64,000 nucleotides of DNA from Vreelandella sulfidaeris (lineage in GTDB: Bacteria > Pseudomonadota > Gammaproteobacteria > Pseudomonadales > Halomonadaceae): NCBI GenBank assembly GCA_007182875.1, contig AP019514.1, positions 3,224,001 to 3,288,000 of the forward strand. The letters are read 5' to 3'. The notes below the pieces were generated by a model that was given only the letters and a program-made list of their open reading frames with translations, was not told the DNA's origin and made no database searches. Each line of letters starts with the position of its first letter. Positions within the stretch are counted from its first letter, which is position 1. Below, piece by piece: positions 21,875-32,183 of this stretch. Made by a program: the position numbers and the translations under genes.

Positions 21875-22408
21875 TTAATCCGCAGGCTGGCAGTAACCGG
21901 CTTCCTCAGGGATGGAGACACAATCGCCCACCTTAATGCCGCGCTCGGCGAAGTAACCGGCGTTGACCTCTAGCGCTGAATGATACGCCGCCCCAGCTGG
22001 GTAGGAAGGGCAGTCGCTCGGCGTGGAGGATTCGCAGGGCTGCATGGTATTAATCGCCACTATTCGACCATTCGCATCGATAAAAGCAATATCGAGAGGG
22101 ATCAGAGTGCGATACATCCAAAAGGCGTTATTGGCCGATTGCTCGCTCTCAAAGCGAAACAGCATGCCGTTTGCTTCCGGCAAGCTCTCCCGTTCCATCA
22201 AGCCGCGCTGACGCTGGGGCGCCGTTTCCGCCACTTCCACCTCTAGACGGTGTGGGCCGCTCTCATTATGAATGGCCAGCGTCAGCGTTTGCATGTCTTT
22301 CGCCGTGGCTTGCCCCCAAGCAAACGAGCTGAGTAGCGACATCGGCAGTAGCGCCGCCAGCGGTAACAGTAGCGATGCTTTCAGCAGCGTGCGACGCGTG
22401 GGATCCAT
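21875..22408 (-). CDS. DUF192 family secreted protein
   Basis: 177 residues, uninterrupted. ATG at 22408 lies 2 bases after the modC stop. The N-terminus MDPTRRTLLKASLLLPLAAL looks like a twin-arginine signal. The DUF192 core is visible in EVEVAETAPQRQRGLMERES, NAFWMYRTLIPLDIAFID and ALEVNAGYFAERGIKVGD. The family's function is unknown; members are small extracytoplasmic beta proteins. It is the last gene of the pyk-modABC operon, and the reason for that association is not known. Confidence 0.88.
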   Translation of the reverse strand: MDPTRRTLLKASLLLPLAALLPMSLLSSFAWGQATAKDMQTLTLAIHNESGPHRLEVEVAETAPQRQRGLMERESLPEANGMLFRFESEQSANNAFWMYRTLIPLDIAFIDANGRIVAINTMQPCESSTPSDCPSYPAGAAYHSALEVNAGYFAERGIKVGDCVSIPEEAGYCQPAD

Positions 22409-22410
22409 GC

Positions 22411-23558
22411 TTACTTCCCTTTTATCATGCGCATCTGCGCGAACTCGGTGGCCTGGCAGCAAGTGAATGCCTGCTGCTAGCAGTGAAACGTTCACCCCGG
22501 CACCGCGGGTTAACTGGTTACGCCGTACGGCATGGGTGGCGATATCGAAACGTAACATATCACCATGTTGGACGCGCAAGGAAACTGACGTAATGCCCCC
22601 AGAACCACTAACTCTTCAACCGTGGCTGCCAGTGGGTTCTCCCGCTCGCCTTGGGAAGGCCGATCACGGCGGTGAAGCACAATATCAGAAGGCGGCAAAT
22701 ACCAGGTCACGGTCTCGCCCAACGACAGGTTAGCGAGCCCCTCGGCAACTTCTAAGATGCACGCCCCCACTGCAGGCGTCGCTGCCCCTCCACTGCAATG
22801 ACAACGCCTTCGAACAGGTTATGACGATCCAGCAAGCGCGCCACCAACGGCGACGCAGGGCGGCTGAACAGCTCATCCGGCGGAGCCTGCTGAAGGCTGA
22901 CGCCGTTATGCAGCACGCAGATTTGGTCCGCCAGTGCCGTGGCTTCTTCCAGGTCATGCGTTACCAGTAAGATGGGGATCGCGATTTGCTGGCGGAGCAG
23001 CGCCAGCTCGCGCTGCAAACGGCGCCGGGTGACTTGGTCTACTGCCGAAAACGGCTCATCGAGCAACAGCACTTTGGGGTCGCGGGCCAAGGCACGGGCG
23101 AGCGCCACACGCTGGCGCTGGCCACCGGAAAGTGCGTTGGGGTAGCGTTTGCCTAGTCCCTCTAGACGCACCTTGGCCAGCCACTGCTCCGCTAGCTCCC
23201 GGCGTTGGGGTTGAGGCAGATGGCGCAGCGGCAGTTGAATATTTTCTAACGCGGTCAAGTGGGGAAACAGCGCATAGTCTTGAAACACCATGCCTACTTG
23301 CCGAAGCTGTGGCGAAAGTGAATGCTTACGTTCAGCATCAAACCAGCTATCTCCCGCGCACTCCACTCGCCCACCCTGGGGACGATAGAGCCCAGCAATA
23401 GTGCGCAGCAGCGTGGTTTTACCGCTACCGGATGGCCCTACCAGCGCCAGCAGTTCGCCGGGTTGGCAGGTGAACTCGGCGGCCAGTGGAATCGGTCCCG
23501 TTTGATTGACCGCGACCCTTAGCCCTGCTGCAAGCCCATCCAAAACCAAATCAGCCAC
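22411..23558 (-). CDS. modC: Molybdate ABC transporter ATP-binding protein ModC, frameshifted near the end
   Basis: About 380 residues. Walker A in VGPSGSGKTTLLRTIAGLYR, Q-loop VGMVFQDYALFPHL, ABC signature LSGGQRQRVALARALA, Walker B VLLLDEPFSAVD and the switch histidine in VTHDLEEATALAD. The C-terminal TOBE (molybdate-binding) region follows after breaks near 22765, 22560 and 22445 and ends HRVFAQMRMIKGK. GTG at 23558 overlaps the modB stop by 8 bases. Energises molybdate import with ModA and ModB. Confidence 0.92.
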
Positions 23559-24220
23559 GTGCCCACCGTCGGCGACCGGCCAGACCGTAGACGAGCCCCA
23601 AGGTAATAAACGACACCAATAGCAGCAGCGCCGACATCTGCGCCGCGCCCTGTTCATCGAACGCTTGAACACGGTCATAGATAGCAATGGCGAGGGTCCG
23701 GGTCTCGCCATCTATTGCCCCGCCCACCATCAAGATCACACCAAATTCGCCCAGCGTATGGGCAAACGTTAGCGCTGCCGCTGACAGAATACCGGGCCAC
23801 ACCAAGGGCAGTTCGATACGCAGCAACGTCTGCCACGGGCCCAAGCCGCTACACCAGGCTGCTTCCCGCAGGTTGTGGGGAATATGCTCGAAGGCGCGCT
23901 GGATGGGCTGCACGGCAAATGGCAGGTTGGCAATCAGCGAGGCGAGTAATATCCCCGTGAACGTGAAGTTCAGCCCGTCGCCGGTCAGATCCGCCCAAAG
24001 CGACCCCACCGGCGCATCGCGGCCAAAGCTCAACAGCAGGTAAAACCCTAGAACGGTGGGTGGCAATACCAGCGGCAGCGCAACGAATGCCCTCACATAG
24101 ACCTTTGCCGCGAAAACGCGCGTAGGCCAGGGCGCGACCTAGCCAAATAGCGACGGGAAGCAAGATTAAGCAGGTAAACCCCGCAAGGCGAAGCGAGACC
24201 GAAAGCGCCGACCAATCCAT
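23551..24220 (-). CDS. modB: Molybdate ABC transporter permease ModB, one frameshift
   Basis: About 223 residues, five membrane segments. N-terminus MDWSALSVSLRLAGFTCLIL; break near 24105, then RAFVALPLVLPPTVLGFYLL, the ModB hallmark. The EAA loop contacting ModC is in REAAWCSGLGPWQTLLRIEL, and FAHTLGEFGVILMVGG is also typical. Starts 13 bases after the modA stop. Confidence 0.92.
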
Positions 24221-24233
24221 TATGGCCGGCCCA

Positions 24234-25018
24234 TCATTCGCCGCTAAACCCGTAGGTACGCAAAATGGCTTGCCCCTCGTCCTGCTGCAGCCATTGATAG
24301 AAGGCAGTGGCGACATCTCCCGCCTGGTTGGTCAAGACCATGCGTTGGCGCAAAGGCTCATGCCAGCTCTGAGGGATAAGTACGTACTCACTTCGCTCGC
24401 GTAAAGAAGGTGCCAGGGCCAGTGAGTATGCCACTAGTCCCCCACGCGCATCGTCGGAAAGCGCAAATTGCGCCGCCTGGGAGACATTTTCGCCCAGCAC
24501 CCGCAGCGCCTCTGTTGGCTCCCAACGCCCCGCGTGCTCAAGCGTCTGCTGCGCCGCTACGCCATAGGGCGCGTGCTCAGGGTTCGCCAGGGCGATTCGT
24601 TCATTGGTTCCGCTCTCTTGGGCTTCTAGGGCAGCGTCGACCCCAGCCAGCGGCGCATCGTCACTGGGTAAATCACCGCGCCCCGCTTGCTGCATCCAGA
24701 CTAATCGGCCAATAGCGTAGATCACGCCTTCATCCTGAGTGTGCCCCTCTTCATAAAGCGCCTGAACGTAGCGCTCGTCTGCAGAGAGATAGAGCTCAAA
24801 GGGCGCGCCCTGGGCAATTTGGCGGCGGAAGTTGCCGGAGGAACCAAAGTTCAAGCGCAGGTCGTAACCGGTTTCCTGCTGAAACTGCTCGGCGGCCTCG
24901 GTTAGCGCAAACTGAAGATCAGAAGCGGCGGCGACAATAGGCGCCGCCGCTATTGCGGGGCGCTTGTTGATAGCAAGCAGGCGAGCAGCAGCCCATGCGC
25001 TGATTTAGCTTTTAGCAT
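24234..25018 (-). CDS. modA: Molybdate-binding protein ModA, one frameshift
   Basis: Periplasmic binding protein, about 261 residues. The signal peptide starts [20 protein letters not shown] from an ATG that overlaps the end of pyk by 14 bases. The frame breaks near 24955 at a C run, then VAAASDLQFALTEAAEQFQQ, which is the usual ModA N-terminus. LNFGSSGNFRRQIAQGAPFE supplies ligand serines, with PFELYLSADERYVQ and DARGGLVAYSLALAPS further on. Feeds ModBC; molybdenum is needed for xanthine dehydrogenase and similar enzymes, which fits the purine genes nearby. Confidence 0.92.
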
Positions 25019-26478
25019 GCTCGTCAGTAATCTCCATCACCTTCATGGTATTGGTGCCGCCGTGAGCATTCATATGGTCACCGCGGGTAAGGATCACGTG
25101 ATCACCGGCTTTGGAAATTCCCATCTTCACCAGTAACTCCAGAGCACGGTCGTTCAGCTCGGTGGCGGTCATTTCAGAGGTATCGAACGGCAACGAGACA
25201 ACACCGCGGTAGAGTGCCATACGGCGCTGTGCGATAGGGTTGTGCGCCAAACCCACAATCGGCAGACCGGAACGAATACGCGAAGCGATTAGCGGTGTAT
25301 AGCCCGACGAGGTCATACAGGCAATCGCCGAAATACCCGTCATATGGTTGGCCGCGTACATGGCGGAAAGCGCAATGGTTTCGTCCGGGCGGGTAAAGCC
25401 CTCATGAATGCGGTGGCCGGACTCCTGGGCGGACTTCTCCCGCTCGGCACCCAAACAAACACGCGACATCGCTTCGACGGTTTCCAGCGGATAGTCGCCT
25501 GCGGCGGTTTCCGCCGAGAGCATGACCGCATCACTGCCATCCAGTACGGCGTTGGCCACGTCGAACACTTCAGCACGGGTAGGAAGCGGCGCTGAAATCA
25601 TGCTCTCCATCATCTGCGTGGCCGTAATCACCGCCCGGTTAAGCGAACGCGCCCGCTTGATCATGCGTTTTTGCACGCCGACCAGCTTGGCATCGCCAAT
25701 TTCCACGCCGAGATCGCCGCGCGCCACCATGACTGCTTCAGACGCTTCGATAATACCGTCCAGCGTGGCGTCATCAGCGACCGCTTCGGCACGCTCAACC
25801 TTGGCCACTAGGCCAATTTCCTTACCCGCTTCGCCCAGCAAACGGCGCGCTTCCAGCATGTCTTCCGCATGGCGAGGGAAGGAAATGGCCAGATAGTCGA
25901 CGCCAATCTCAACGGCGGTTTTGAGGTCCTCTTTGTCTTTCTCAGTCAACGCCGGGGCAGAGGCCGCCGCCCTGCTTGTTAATGCCTTTATGGTTGGAGA
26001 GCTTGCCGCCGACGACTACGGTGGTATGCACCTGTTGCCCTTCAACCCGGGCCACGTCCAGCACCACACGCCCGTCGTCCAGTAGCAGGCGATCGCCGGC
26101 GGCCACGTCTTGTGACAGGGTCTTGTAGTCACAGCCCACTTGGTGGCTATCACCAGCATCGCCGTCGAGCTCCATATCGAGGATGAAAGGCTGGCCCTCT
26201 TTAAGTACCACGGCGCCATCCCTGAACCGGGCAATACGAATTTTAGGTCCTTGCAGGTCGCCCAAAGCGGCTACGCTGCGCCCCAGTTTGGCGGCAATGT
26301 CACGCACCTCGGTTAACCGGCGGCGGTGATCATCGGCGGTACCATGGGAGAAATTCAAACGCACCACATCGACACCCGCCTGGAGCATGGCTTCCAACAC
26401 GCCTTCACGGTCGCTGGCAGGCCCAAGGGTGGCGACAATTTTGGTACGACGGATCGAGGAGAAGTGCAGTGCGTTCAT
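25005..26478 (-). CDS. pyk: Pyruvate kinase, one frameshift
   Basis: Glycolytic enzyme converting phosphoenolpyruvate and ADP to pyruvate and ATP; about 490 residues. N-terminus [30 protein letters not shown] and [14 protein letters not shown] are seen. The frame breaks near 25960 within [19 protein letters not shown], where a TC pair seems to be missing. KVERAEAV carries the catalytic lysine, and [12 protein letters not shown] and [20 protein letters not shown] bind the metal and substrate. Because pyruvate kinase is normally essential for growth on sugars, the break is probably an assembly error. modA overlaps its 3' end. Confidence 0.95.
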
Positions 26479-26595
26479 TGTGTTCCAACCATGCGAATTA
26501 GCGTGTGTGACTGTTTGCAGTAACATTATGTCGTCACCCTAGCTTATCAGTTTAACGCGTGCGATATGACAGCGGTGTAACACATCAGGTGCGGA

Positions 26596-27082
26596 TCATT
26601 GCAACGTCACGGTGATCGCAAGCGGAAACTCATCGCAGTTGTTGCCTTCGCCACCCCGATCCACCACCAAAAACTCGCCTTCGCGCTCCAGTACCGATTG
26701 AATGGCGTGCCAGGTACCGGCGCGATAGTTCACCCTTGGCGACCATCGGTAACAAAGGCGCGTACATCTTCTGGGTTGATGTGTTCACCAGGTGGCGCCA
26801 CCACGACAATAAAGCGCTCCTGGTGCAGCGGCATAAACGCCTGACTACCCTGGGGTGACGCTCCAAAAACGTTAGCTCCAGCGGAAGTGTAATCGGCTGG
26901 CTCACGAAGATATTAATCAGCGCGTGCGCGTTTTCGCCCAGGGTTTCCACCTTGGCAAGATCATGGTGGCGCTGAGTGCGCCCGGCGTTGATAGGAAACG
27001 ACGCTGACGTACGCGCATCAATCACATCGCCAAAGGGGGCGAAGGCTTCAACCGTTAGCGGCTCGGCTTTTAGCTCTAACAT
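26596..27082 (-). CDS. allA: Ureidoglycolate lyase AllA, two frameshifts
   Basis: Splits ureidoglycolate into glyoxylate and urea, the last step of allantoin breakdown. About 161 residues. N-terminus MLELKAEPLTVEAFAPFGDV; INAGRTQRHHDLAKVE and LELTFLERHPQGSQAF follow. Breaks near 26855 and 26730; the C-terminus in the restored frame includes GTWHAIQSV (active-site histidine region) and ends CDEFPLAITVTLQ. Starts 9 bases after allE on the same strand. Confidence 0.88.
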
Positions 27083-27091
27083 GGCAGTTCC

Positions 27092-27935
27092 TTAGCGAGA
27101 TGACAGTTTAAGAGAGGCATGACGATTAACATCTTTATACAGCAGATACCGGAACGGCCCTGGGCCAGCGGCGTAGCAGGCCTGGGGGCAGAAAGCGCGT
27201 AGCCACATAAAATCACCGGCTTCTACTTCTACCCAATTTTGATTCAAGTGATACACGGCCTTGCCTTCGAGCACATAAAGGCCGTGCTCCATGACATGGG
27301 TTTCATCAAAGGGATCACGCCGCCGGGCTGAAAGGTCACGATATTGACGTGCATGTCGTGGCGAACGTCCGCTGGGTCGACAAAGCGCGTGGTGGCCCAG
27401 CGCCCTTCGGTGCCCGGCATTTCGATGGGTGCAATGTCCTGCTCGTTGGTAACAAACGCCTTTGGCACCTCGAGCCCTTCCACAAATTCATACGCCTTGC
27501 GGACCCAGTGGAAACGCACCGGCGCATCAGATTCATTGCGCACTTGCCACGTGCTACCGGGGGGATAAACGCGTAACCGCCGGGCCGCAGGGTGTAATGC
27601 CCGCCTAACAACGTAAGTGATAACTCACCCTCCACTATAAACAAGACGCCTTCTGCGTGGGGATCTGGCTCCGGTTTATCGCTACCGCCTCCCGGCTGCA
27701 CTTCCATAATGTATTGAGAGAATGTCTCGGCAAACCCCGACAGCGGTCGCGCCAGTACCCACAATCGCGTGCCTTCCCAGAACGGCAGATTGCTGGTGAC
27801 GATATCGCGCATGACGCCTTTTGGGATCAGCGCGTACGCTTCGGTAAAGACAGCGCGATCAGCGGTAATTTGCGTTTGCGGCGGATGCCCGCCGGTGGGG
27901 GCGTAGTAGTTAGCCAAGCGACTATTTGTTGGCAT
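27092..27935 (-). CDS. allE: (S)-ureidoglycine aminohydrolase AllE, two frameshifts
   Basis: Bicupin enzyme releasing ammonia from ureidoglycine to give ureidoglycolate. About 280 residues. N-terminus MPTNSRLANYYAPTGGHPPQ; first cupin EGVLFIVEGELSLTLLGGHY; second cupin around DMHVNIVTFQPGGVIP and MEHGLYVLEGKAVYHLNQNW. Breaks near 27560 and 27305. AGGGAG lies 8 bases before the ATG. A TTGTATAC palindrome sits about 70 bases upstream. With allA it forms the terminal part of the ureide pathway. Confidence 0.9.
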
Positions 27936-28005
27936 TGTTTCTCCCTTTCTAATTGAGCATGGCGTGTTGGTTGGCTGTCTTTACGACGGCTCTATGTATT
28001 CATCC

Positions 28006-28015
28006 TTGTATACGA
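28006..28015. promoter_or_regulatory. TTGTATAC-type operator upstream of allE
   Basis: TTGTATACGA, 9 of 10 bases as in the TTGTATACAA palindrome seen at four other purine-gene promoters in the window. Confidence 0.6.
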
Positions 28016-28044
28016 TAGTACGCTAGGCTTTGTCGTCTAAAAGA

Positions 28045-28771
28045 CTAGAGCACGGCAGAAATAAACTGCTTCAACTCCGGCGTTTGCGGATTACTGAACA
28101 GTTCGCTGGGGCGCCTTCTTCATGGATGCGCCCCTGGTGCATAAACACCACGCGATCCGCCACGTCACGGGCAAAGCTCATCTCATGGGTGACCAGAATC
28201 AGCGTCATACCCTCGGCCGCCAGCGCTTCCAGCACGCGCAGCACCTCCCCGACCAGCTCGGGGTCAAGGGCAGAGGTTACCTCATCGCAGAGCATTACTT
28301 TAGGGCGCATGGCCAGCGCCCGAGCGATAGCCACTCGCTGCTGCTGCCCGCCGGAGAGCTGGGCCGGGTAGGCATCGTACTTATCCGAAAGACCGACTTT
28401 CTCCAGCACTTGGCGGGCAATTTTATCGACGTCAGCCTTTTGATCGCCGCGCACTACCCGTGGCGCCAGGCAGACATTCTCACCCACGGTTTTATGGGGA
28501 AACAGGTTGAAGCTTTGAAACACCATGCCGACGTTCTCACTCAGCTCTTTGGGCGACATCGACGCCGCATCGAGCTGCTTATCGGCAATGGTGATCTCGC
28601 CGCTATCATGTTTTTCCAGCTGATTCAGGCAGCGCAGCAGGGTGCTTTACCCGACCCGCTGCGGCCAATAATCGCCACCACTTCGCCCTGCGCCACCGAA
28701 AGGTTAATACCTTTAAGCACTTCCAGCTCGCCAAAGGCTTTATGAACGTTATCAACGTAGACCAGCGTCAT
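28045..28771 (-). CDS. Polar amino-acid-type ABC transporter ATP-binding protein, two frameshifts
   Basis: About 242 residues. N-terminus [20 protein letters not shown]; Walker A at IIGRSGSGK (break just after, near 28645), [20 protein letters not shown], signature [20 protein letters not shown], Walker [21 protein letters not shown] and [18 protein letters not shown]. The last residues after a second break near 28110 are [16 protein letters not shown]. The ATG overlaps the stop of the permease gene (ATGA). Part of a four-gene importer embedded between allE/allA and rpiR/puuE, so it may carry a ureide or nitrogen-rich compound; that is inferred. Confidence 0.9.
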
Positions 28772-29412
28772 AGAGCTTTTTTCTCCAGATAGCGCGCGTA
28801 GCAGGAAAGGGGGAAGCACAGCGCGAAGTAAAGCAGGGCCACAAGGGCAAAAAATGGTGAAGGGTTCGAAGGTGGCGTTATTGAGCATGGTGCCCGCCTT
28901 GGTGAGCTCCACAAAGCCGATGATGGAGGCTAGCGCCGTGCCTTTGATGACCTGTACCGAGAACCCCACGGTAGGCGGAATCGAAAGCCGCAGTGCCTGG
29001 GGCAGAATCACATGGCGCATGGTCTGGAAGTAGTTCATCCCCAGCACCCGCGCCGCGTGCCACTGTCCTTTGGCGACCGCCTCTAAACAGCCGCGCCAGA
29101 TGTCACATAAGAAGGCACTAGTGAACAGCGTCAGTGCGACGGAAGCCGCCAGCCAGGCTGAAATCGGCTTTGGCCTAGTGCGGCCGCGCCAAAGAAGATC
29201 AAAAACAGCTGCATCAACAGCGGCGTGCCTTGGAACAGGTCAACATAAAGAGACGTTAAGCGCTGCAGCCAGCGGTTGCTGGAGAGGCGCATAAAGGTCA
29301 GCAGCAGCCCCACCGTGGCACCGCCTACGAAGGCAATCAGCGATAGAAGAATGGTCCAGCGGGTTGCCAGCAGCAGGTTGCGCAGAATGTCCCAGAAGGT
29401 GAACTCAATCAT
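28768..29412 (-). CDS. Amino-acid-type ABC transporter permease, two frameshifts
   Basis: About 214 residues, HisM-like. N-terminus MIEFTFWDILRNLLLATRWT; LYVDLFQGTPLLMQLFLIFF is the family core. After a break near 29170 the EAA-type loop reads LEAVAKGQWHAARVLGMNYF; the end, after a break near 28850, reads YARYLEKK. The start overlaps the stop of the other permease and the stop overlaps the ATPase start (4-base overlaps), giving tight coupling. Confidence 0.88.
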
Positions 29413-30088
29413 CGCTGCTCTCCTTGCTGATAGGCGAACACCCGCTTGCCCACCAGCATAAAAAGCTGCGCCGCATACCAAAAGCGAGGAGCAGATAGAC
29501 CAGGGTGATCAGCAGGTAGACTTCGAAGCTGCGAAAGTTGCGCGACTGGATAAAGTTAGCGGCGTAGGTGAGATCGAATACCGAAATCTGCGAAACCACC
29601 GCCGACCCCAGCATCACAATGATGGACTGACTGATCAGCGCGGGATAAACCCTGGCAAACGCGGGTACCAGCACAATGTGGCGGTAGCTCTGCAGGGTGG
29701 TCATCCCCAGCGCACGCCCCGCTTCCAACTGGCCTTTCGCCGTAGCGCTGATGCCGGCGCGTAAAATTTCCGCGCTATAAGCGGCCAAGTTGAGCGTCAT
29801 GGCAATAAACGCAGCGGTAATGGCATCAATTTTAATGCCGAGCCCCGGTAGCCCGAAGAAGATAAAGAACAGTTGCACAATGAAGGGCGTGTTGCGGGTG
29901 ACTTCGACATAGCCGCCCAGCCCCCAGCGTACCCATGGCTGCGCGTTGACGCGTAAATAGGCTACCGCCACTGCCAGCGACAATCCCGTCAAGGTGGTCA
30001 CCACGGTCAAAATGACCGTGGTGGTCAATCCTTTGAGAAGCTCACTGACGTGGGGCAACAGGGTAAGAAAATCGAGTGTTGGCCCCAT
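29409..30088 (-). CDS. Amino-acid-type ABC transporter permease, one frameshift near the end
   Basis: About 226 residues. N-terminus MGPTLDFLTLLPHVSELLKG; YVEVTRNTPFIVQLFFIFFG and ILRAGISATAKGQLEAGRAL (ATPase-contact loop) are typical of HisQ/HisM permeases. The frame breaks near 29465; the restored end is FMLVGKRVFAYQQGEQR. Second gene of the importer operon, 8 bases after the binding protein. Confidence 0.9.
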
Positions 30089-30096
30089 GGTGAGCC

Positions 30097-30949
30097 TCAG
30101 CTACCGAAGTTTTCAGGTAGATCCGCACTGAACCAACGCTGGGACAGCTCATTTAGCGTGCCGTCTTCCAAGCCTTGTGCAATCAGGCGGTTCACTTCTT
30201 CCATCAGCGCAGGCTCGTTTTTATTCATGCCCACGTAGCAAGGCGAATCTTTAAGCTGATACACCAGCGAAGGCGCTCGCTCGCTATTACGCTCAGCGAT
30301 TTCAGCGGCGACCACGTTACCGGTAGCGACGTAATCGACCTGGCCGGAAAGAAACGCGGAGATGGTGGTGGCATTATCTTCAAAGCGCTGCACGGTGGTG
30401 GAATCCGGCGCAATTTCCGAAAGCTCCATATCTTCCACGGCTCCGCGGGTGACCCCGATGGTTTTATCGGCCAAGCCTTCCGGGCTCTCTACGCTTTCAT
30501 CCGCATCGGCGCTGAATACGCCTAAAAGAACGGCGCGTAGGCCTCAGAGAAGTCGATGGCCGCTTCACGCTCAGGATTTTTTACCCAGGCTGGAAATCAC
30601 CAGATCCGCCTGGCCGGTCTGCAAATAGGGAATACGGTTGGCACTCGTGACCGCAATCAGCTCAAGCTCCACGCCCATTTCGTCAGCGAGATAGTGCGCC
30701 ATATCGATATCGTAACCCTGGGGCTGCATATCGGTGCCTACCGAGCCAAACGGTGGAAATCTTGCGGCACCGCCACGCGGAGCGTGCCGCGCGATTCGAT
30801 ATCGTCAAGCGCATCCGCCTGAACATGGGGGCTAGTAGTAATAGCACCGAGAGCAACAGCGGCGCTCAACCCTGTGGCTAAAACGCCGGACTGCAAGCGC
30901 TTAAAGCGGCTCGAAAAGAGTGATTGAAGCGGTGGGATAACGATTTCAT
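30097..30949 (-). CDS. Amino-acid-type ABC solute-binding protein, about three frameshifts
   Basis: Periplasmic binding protein of SBP family 3, about 284 residues. ATG 30947-30949 has AGGAG 7 bases upstream. After early breaks the export segment reads VLATGLSAAVALGAI, followed by LDDIESRGTLRVAVPQDFPP and GYDIDMAHYLADEMGVELEL. The C-terminal lobe is intact (KTIGVTRGAVEDMELSEIAP through LSQRWFSADLPENFGS). Breaks near 30900, 30755 and 30575-30525. First gene of the four-gene importer. Confidence 0.88.
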
Positions 30950-31285
30950 AAAGCTCTCCTGGCAGGTGCATGCTCTGCAAAATCTGGGTTTTGCTAGAGA
31001 CGCATCGCTGAATAATTAGCAGTGGTGGTCTTGGCGATGGAAGCAAAGCGAATGAAAGCTTTGTTGCACGATTTCTAACAAAGAAACTTTCGTTTCACTT
31101 GACCAGCTAATAGCAACAGCGATACCAGAAGTGGCATACTTTTTCAGAACAGCAGTTTAGAGAGCGCCAAGAACCAAAATGCAGTGACTGACGCATTGAG
31201 AAGAGGGAATAAAGGAGAGCGATGCAACGAGTTGGTGCAACTTTCAGCGGCCAATACGCTGAGGTGCACCATGAAGAGACTCCAG
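30950..31285. other. Intergenic region upstream of the ABC importer operon
   Basis: About 336 bases between the importer and rpiR genes. No convincing gene seen. It holds the inverted repeat at 31083-31096 and should contain the importer promoter. Confidence 0.55.
31083..31096. promoter_or_regulatory. GAAAC-N4-GTTTC inverted repeat, candidate RpiR-type operator
   Basis: A perfect 5-bp inverted repeat around TTTC, about 135 bases before the importer start and next to the rpiR-type gene. RpiR proteins often bind GAAA..TTTC dyads; assignment to this regulator is inferred. Confidence 0.4.
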
Positions 31286-32162
31286 CTACTGAGCGCTCCA
31301 ATCCACGCTCATGGTCGGCGCTTCCAGCTCGCTAAGCTCGGCGTAAACATCGCTGATCGCGCTGATTCGCTCTCGGCCAGAAGCCAAGCGCCGATGCAGC
31401 ACACCGTTGGCAATCAGGCAGATCAGGCTATTGGCAGCGGCGTAACTATCAAACGCCGAAAGGCTTTCCAGTGGCGTTTCAAAAAACCACGTTACTTGTG
31501 AGGGCAGCGTTGACTGCAGTGGGGTCAGCCAGCAAGGCCACCTTGGCAGGTGAGTGCTCAAGTGCATCGACCAGCGCGGCAAAGGCCGCCGGGCGGCGGC
31601 GAAAACCGAACAGCACCACCACGTCCTGCTCGGTGAGATCGACAATCTCTTCCGCTAACGACTGATTTGGGTGAGGCACCACCCGCACTTGGGTGCGCGC
31701 CTGGATCAATTGCTGGCGAAAATGCAGCGCTAGCGGGTAGCTGTTACGAAAGCCAATAACCACTACATGACGCGCGCTATCCAAATGTTCAACCAGCGCA
31801 GCAAACTGATCCGCCGCGATGCCGTTTAAGCAGCGCTGCAGGTTCTCCTGCTCCCGCTGTAAATGGCGGTGAAACGGTGCGCCAGCCTCTTCCTGCATGG
31901 CATTGGCGTCGATTACCAAGGGCACACCCAGGTTACGCAACTGGCGGGCATGGTCTTTAACGGTGCGGTAGCTCTCGAATCCCAGCCGCTTGAACAAGCG
32001 GCTGACCGTCGATTTAGATACCCCGGTCAAGCGCGCCAAATCGGCGGCGCTGTACACTGCCAAATCATCAAAGTGATCGAGAATAAAGCTCGCTACCCGC
32101 TGCTCTTGTGCGCTTAGCGCGTCAAACTGGGCAGTAATTCGCTGTCCGATATGCGGGGTCAT
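31286..32162 (-). CDS. RpiR/MurR family transcriptional regulator with SIS domain, one frameshift
   Basis: About 291 residues. The N-terminal HTH_6 domain includes SAADLARLTGVSKSTVSRLF; the C-terminal SIS domain includes HVVVIGFRNSYPLALHFRQQ and DVVVLFGFRRR. The frame breaks near 31485; the restored end contains ETPLESLSAFDSYAAANSLI. Starts 21 bases after the puuE stop, so it is cotranscribed with allantoinase. It probably senses a purine-degradation intermediate and controls the ABC importer and/or puuE. Confidence 0.88.
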
Positions 32163-32183
32163 AGCATCCTATTAAGCGGCTTA

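Noticed and set aside
28122..28745. Plus-strand open frame of 207 codons
   Set aside because: Antisense to the ABC ATPase with its Walker and signature motifs.
31107..31301. Minus-strand frame of 64 codons upstream of the ABC importer
   Set aside because: Overlaps the end of rpiR and has no family resemblance or ribosome-binding site.
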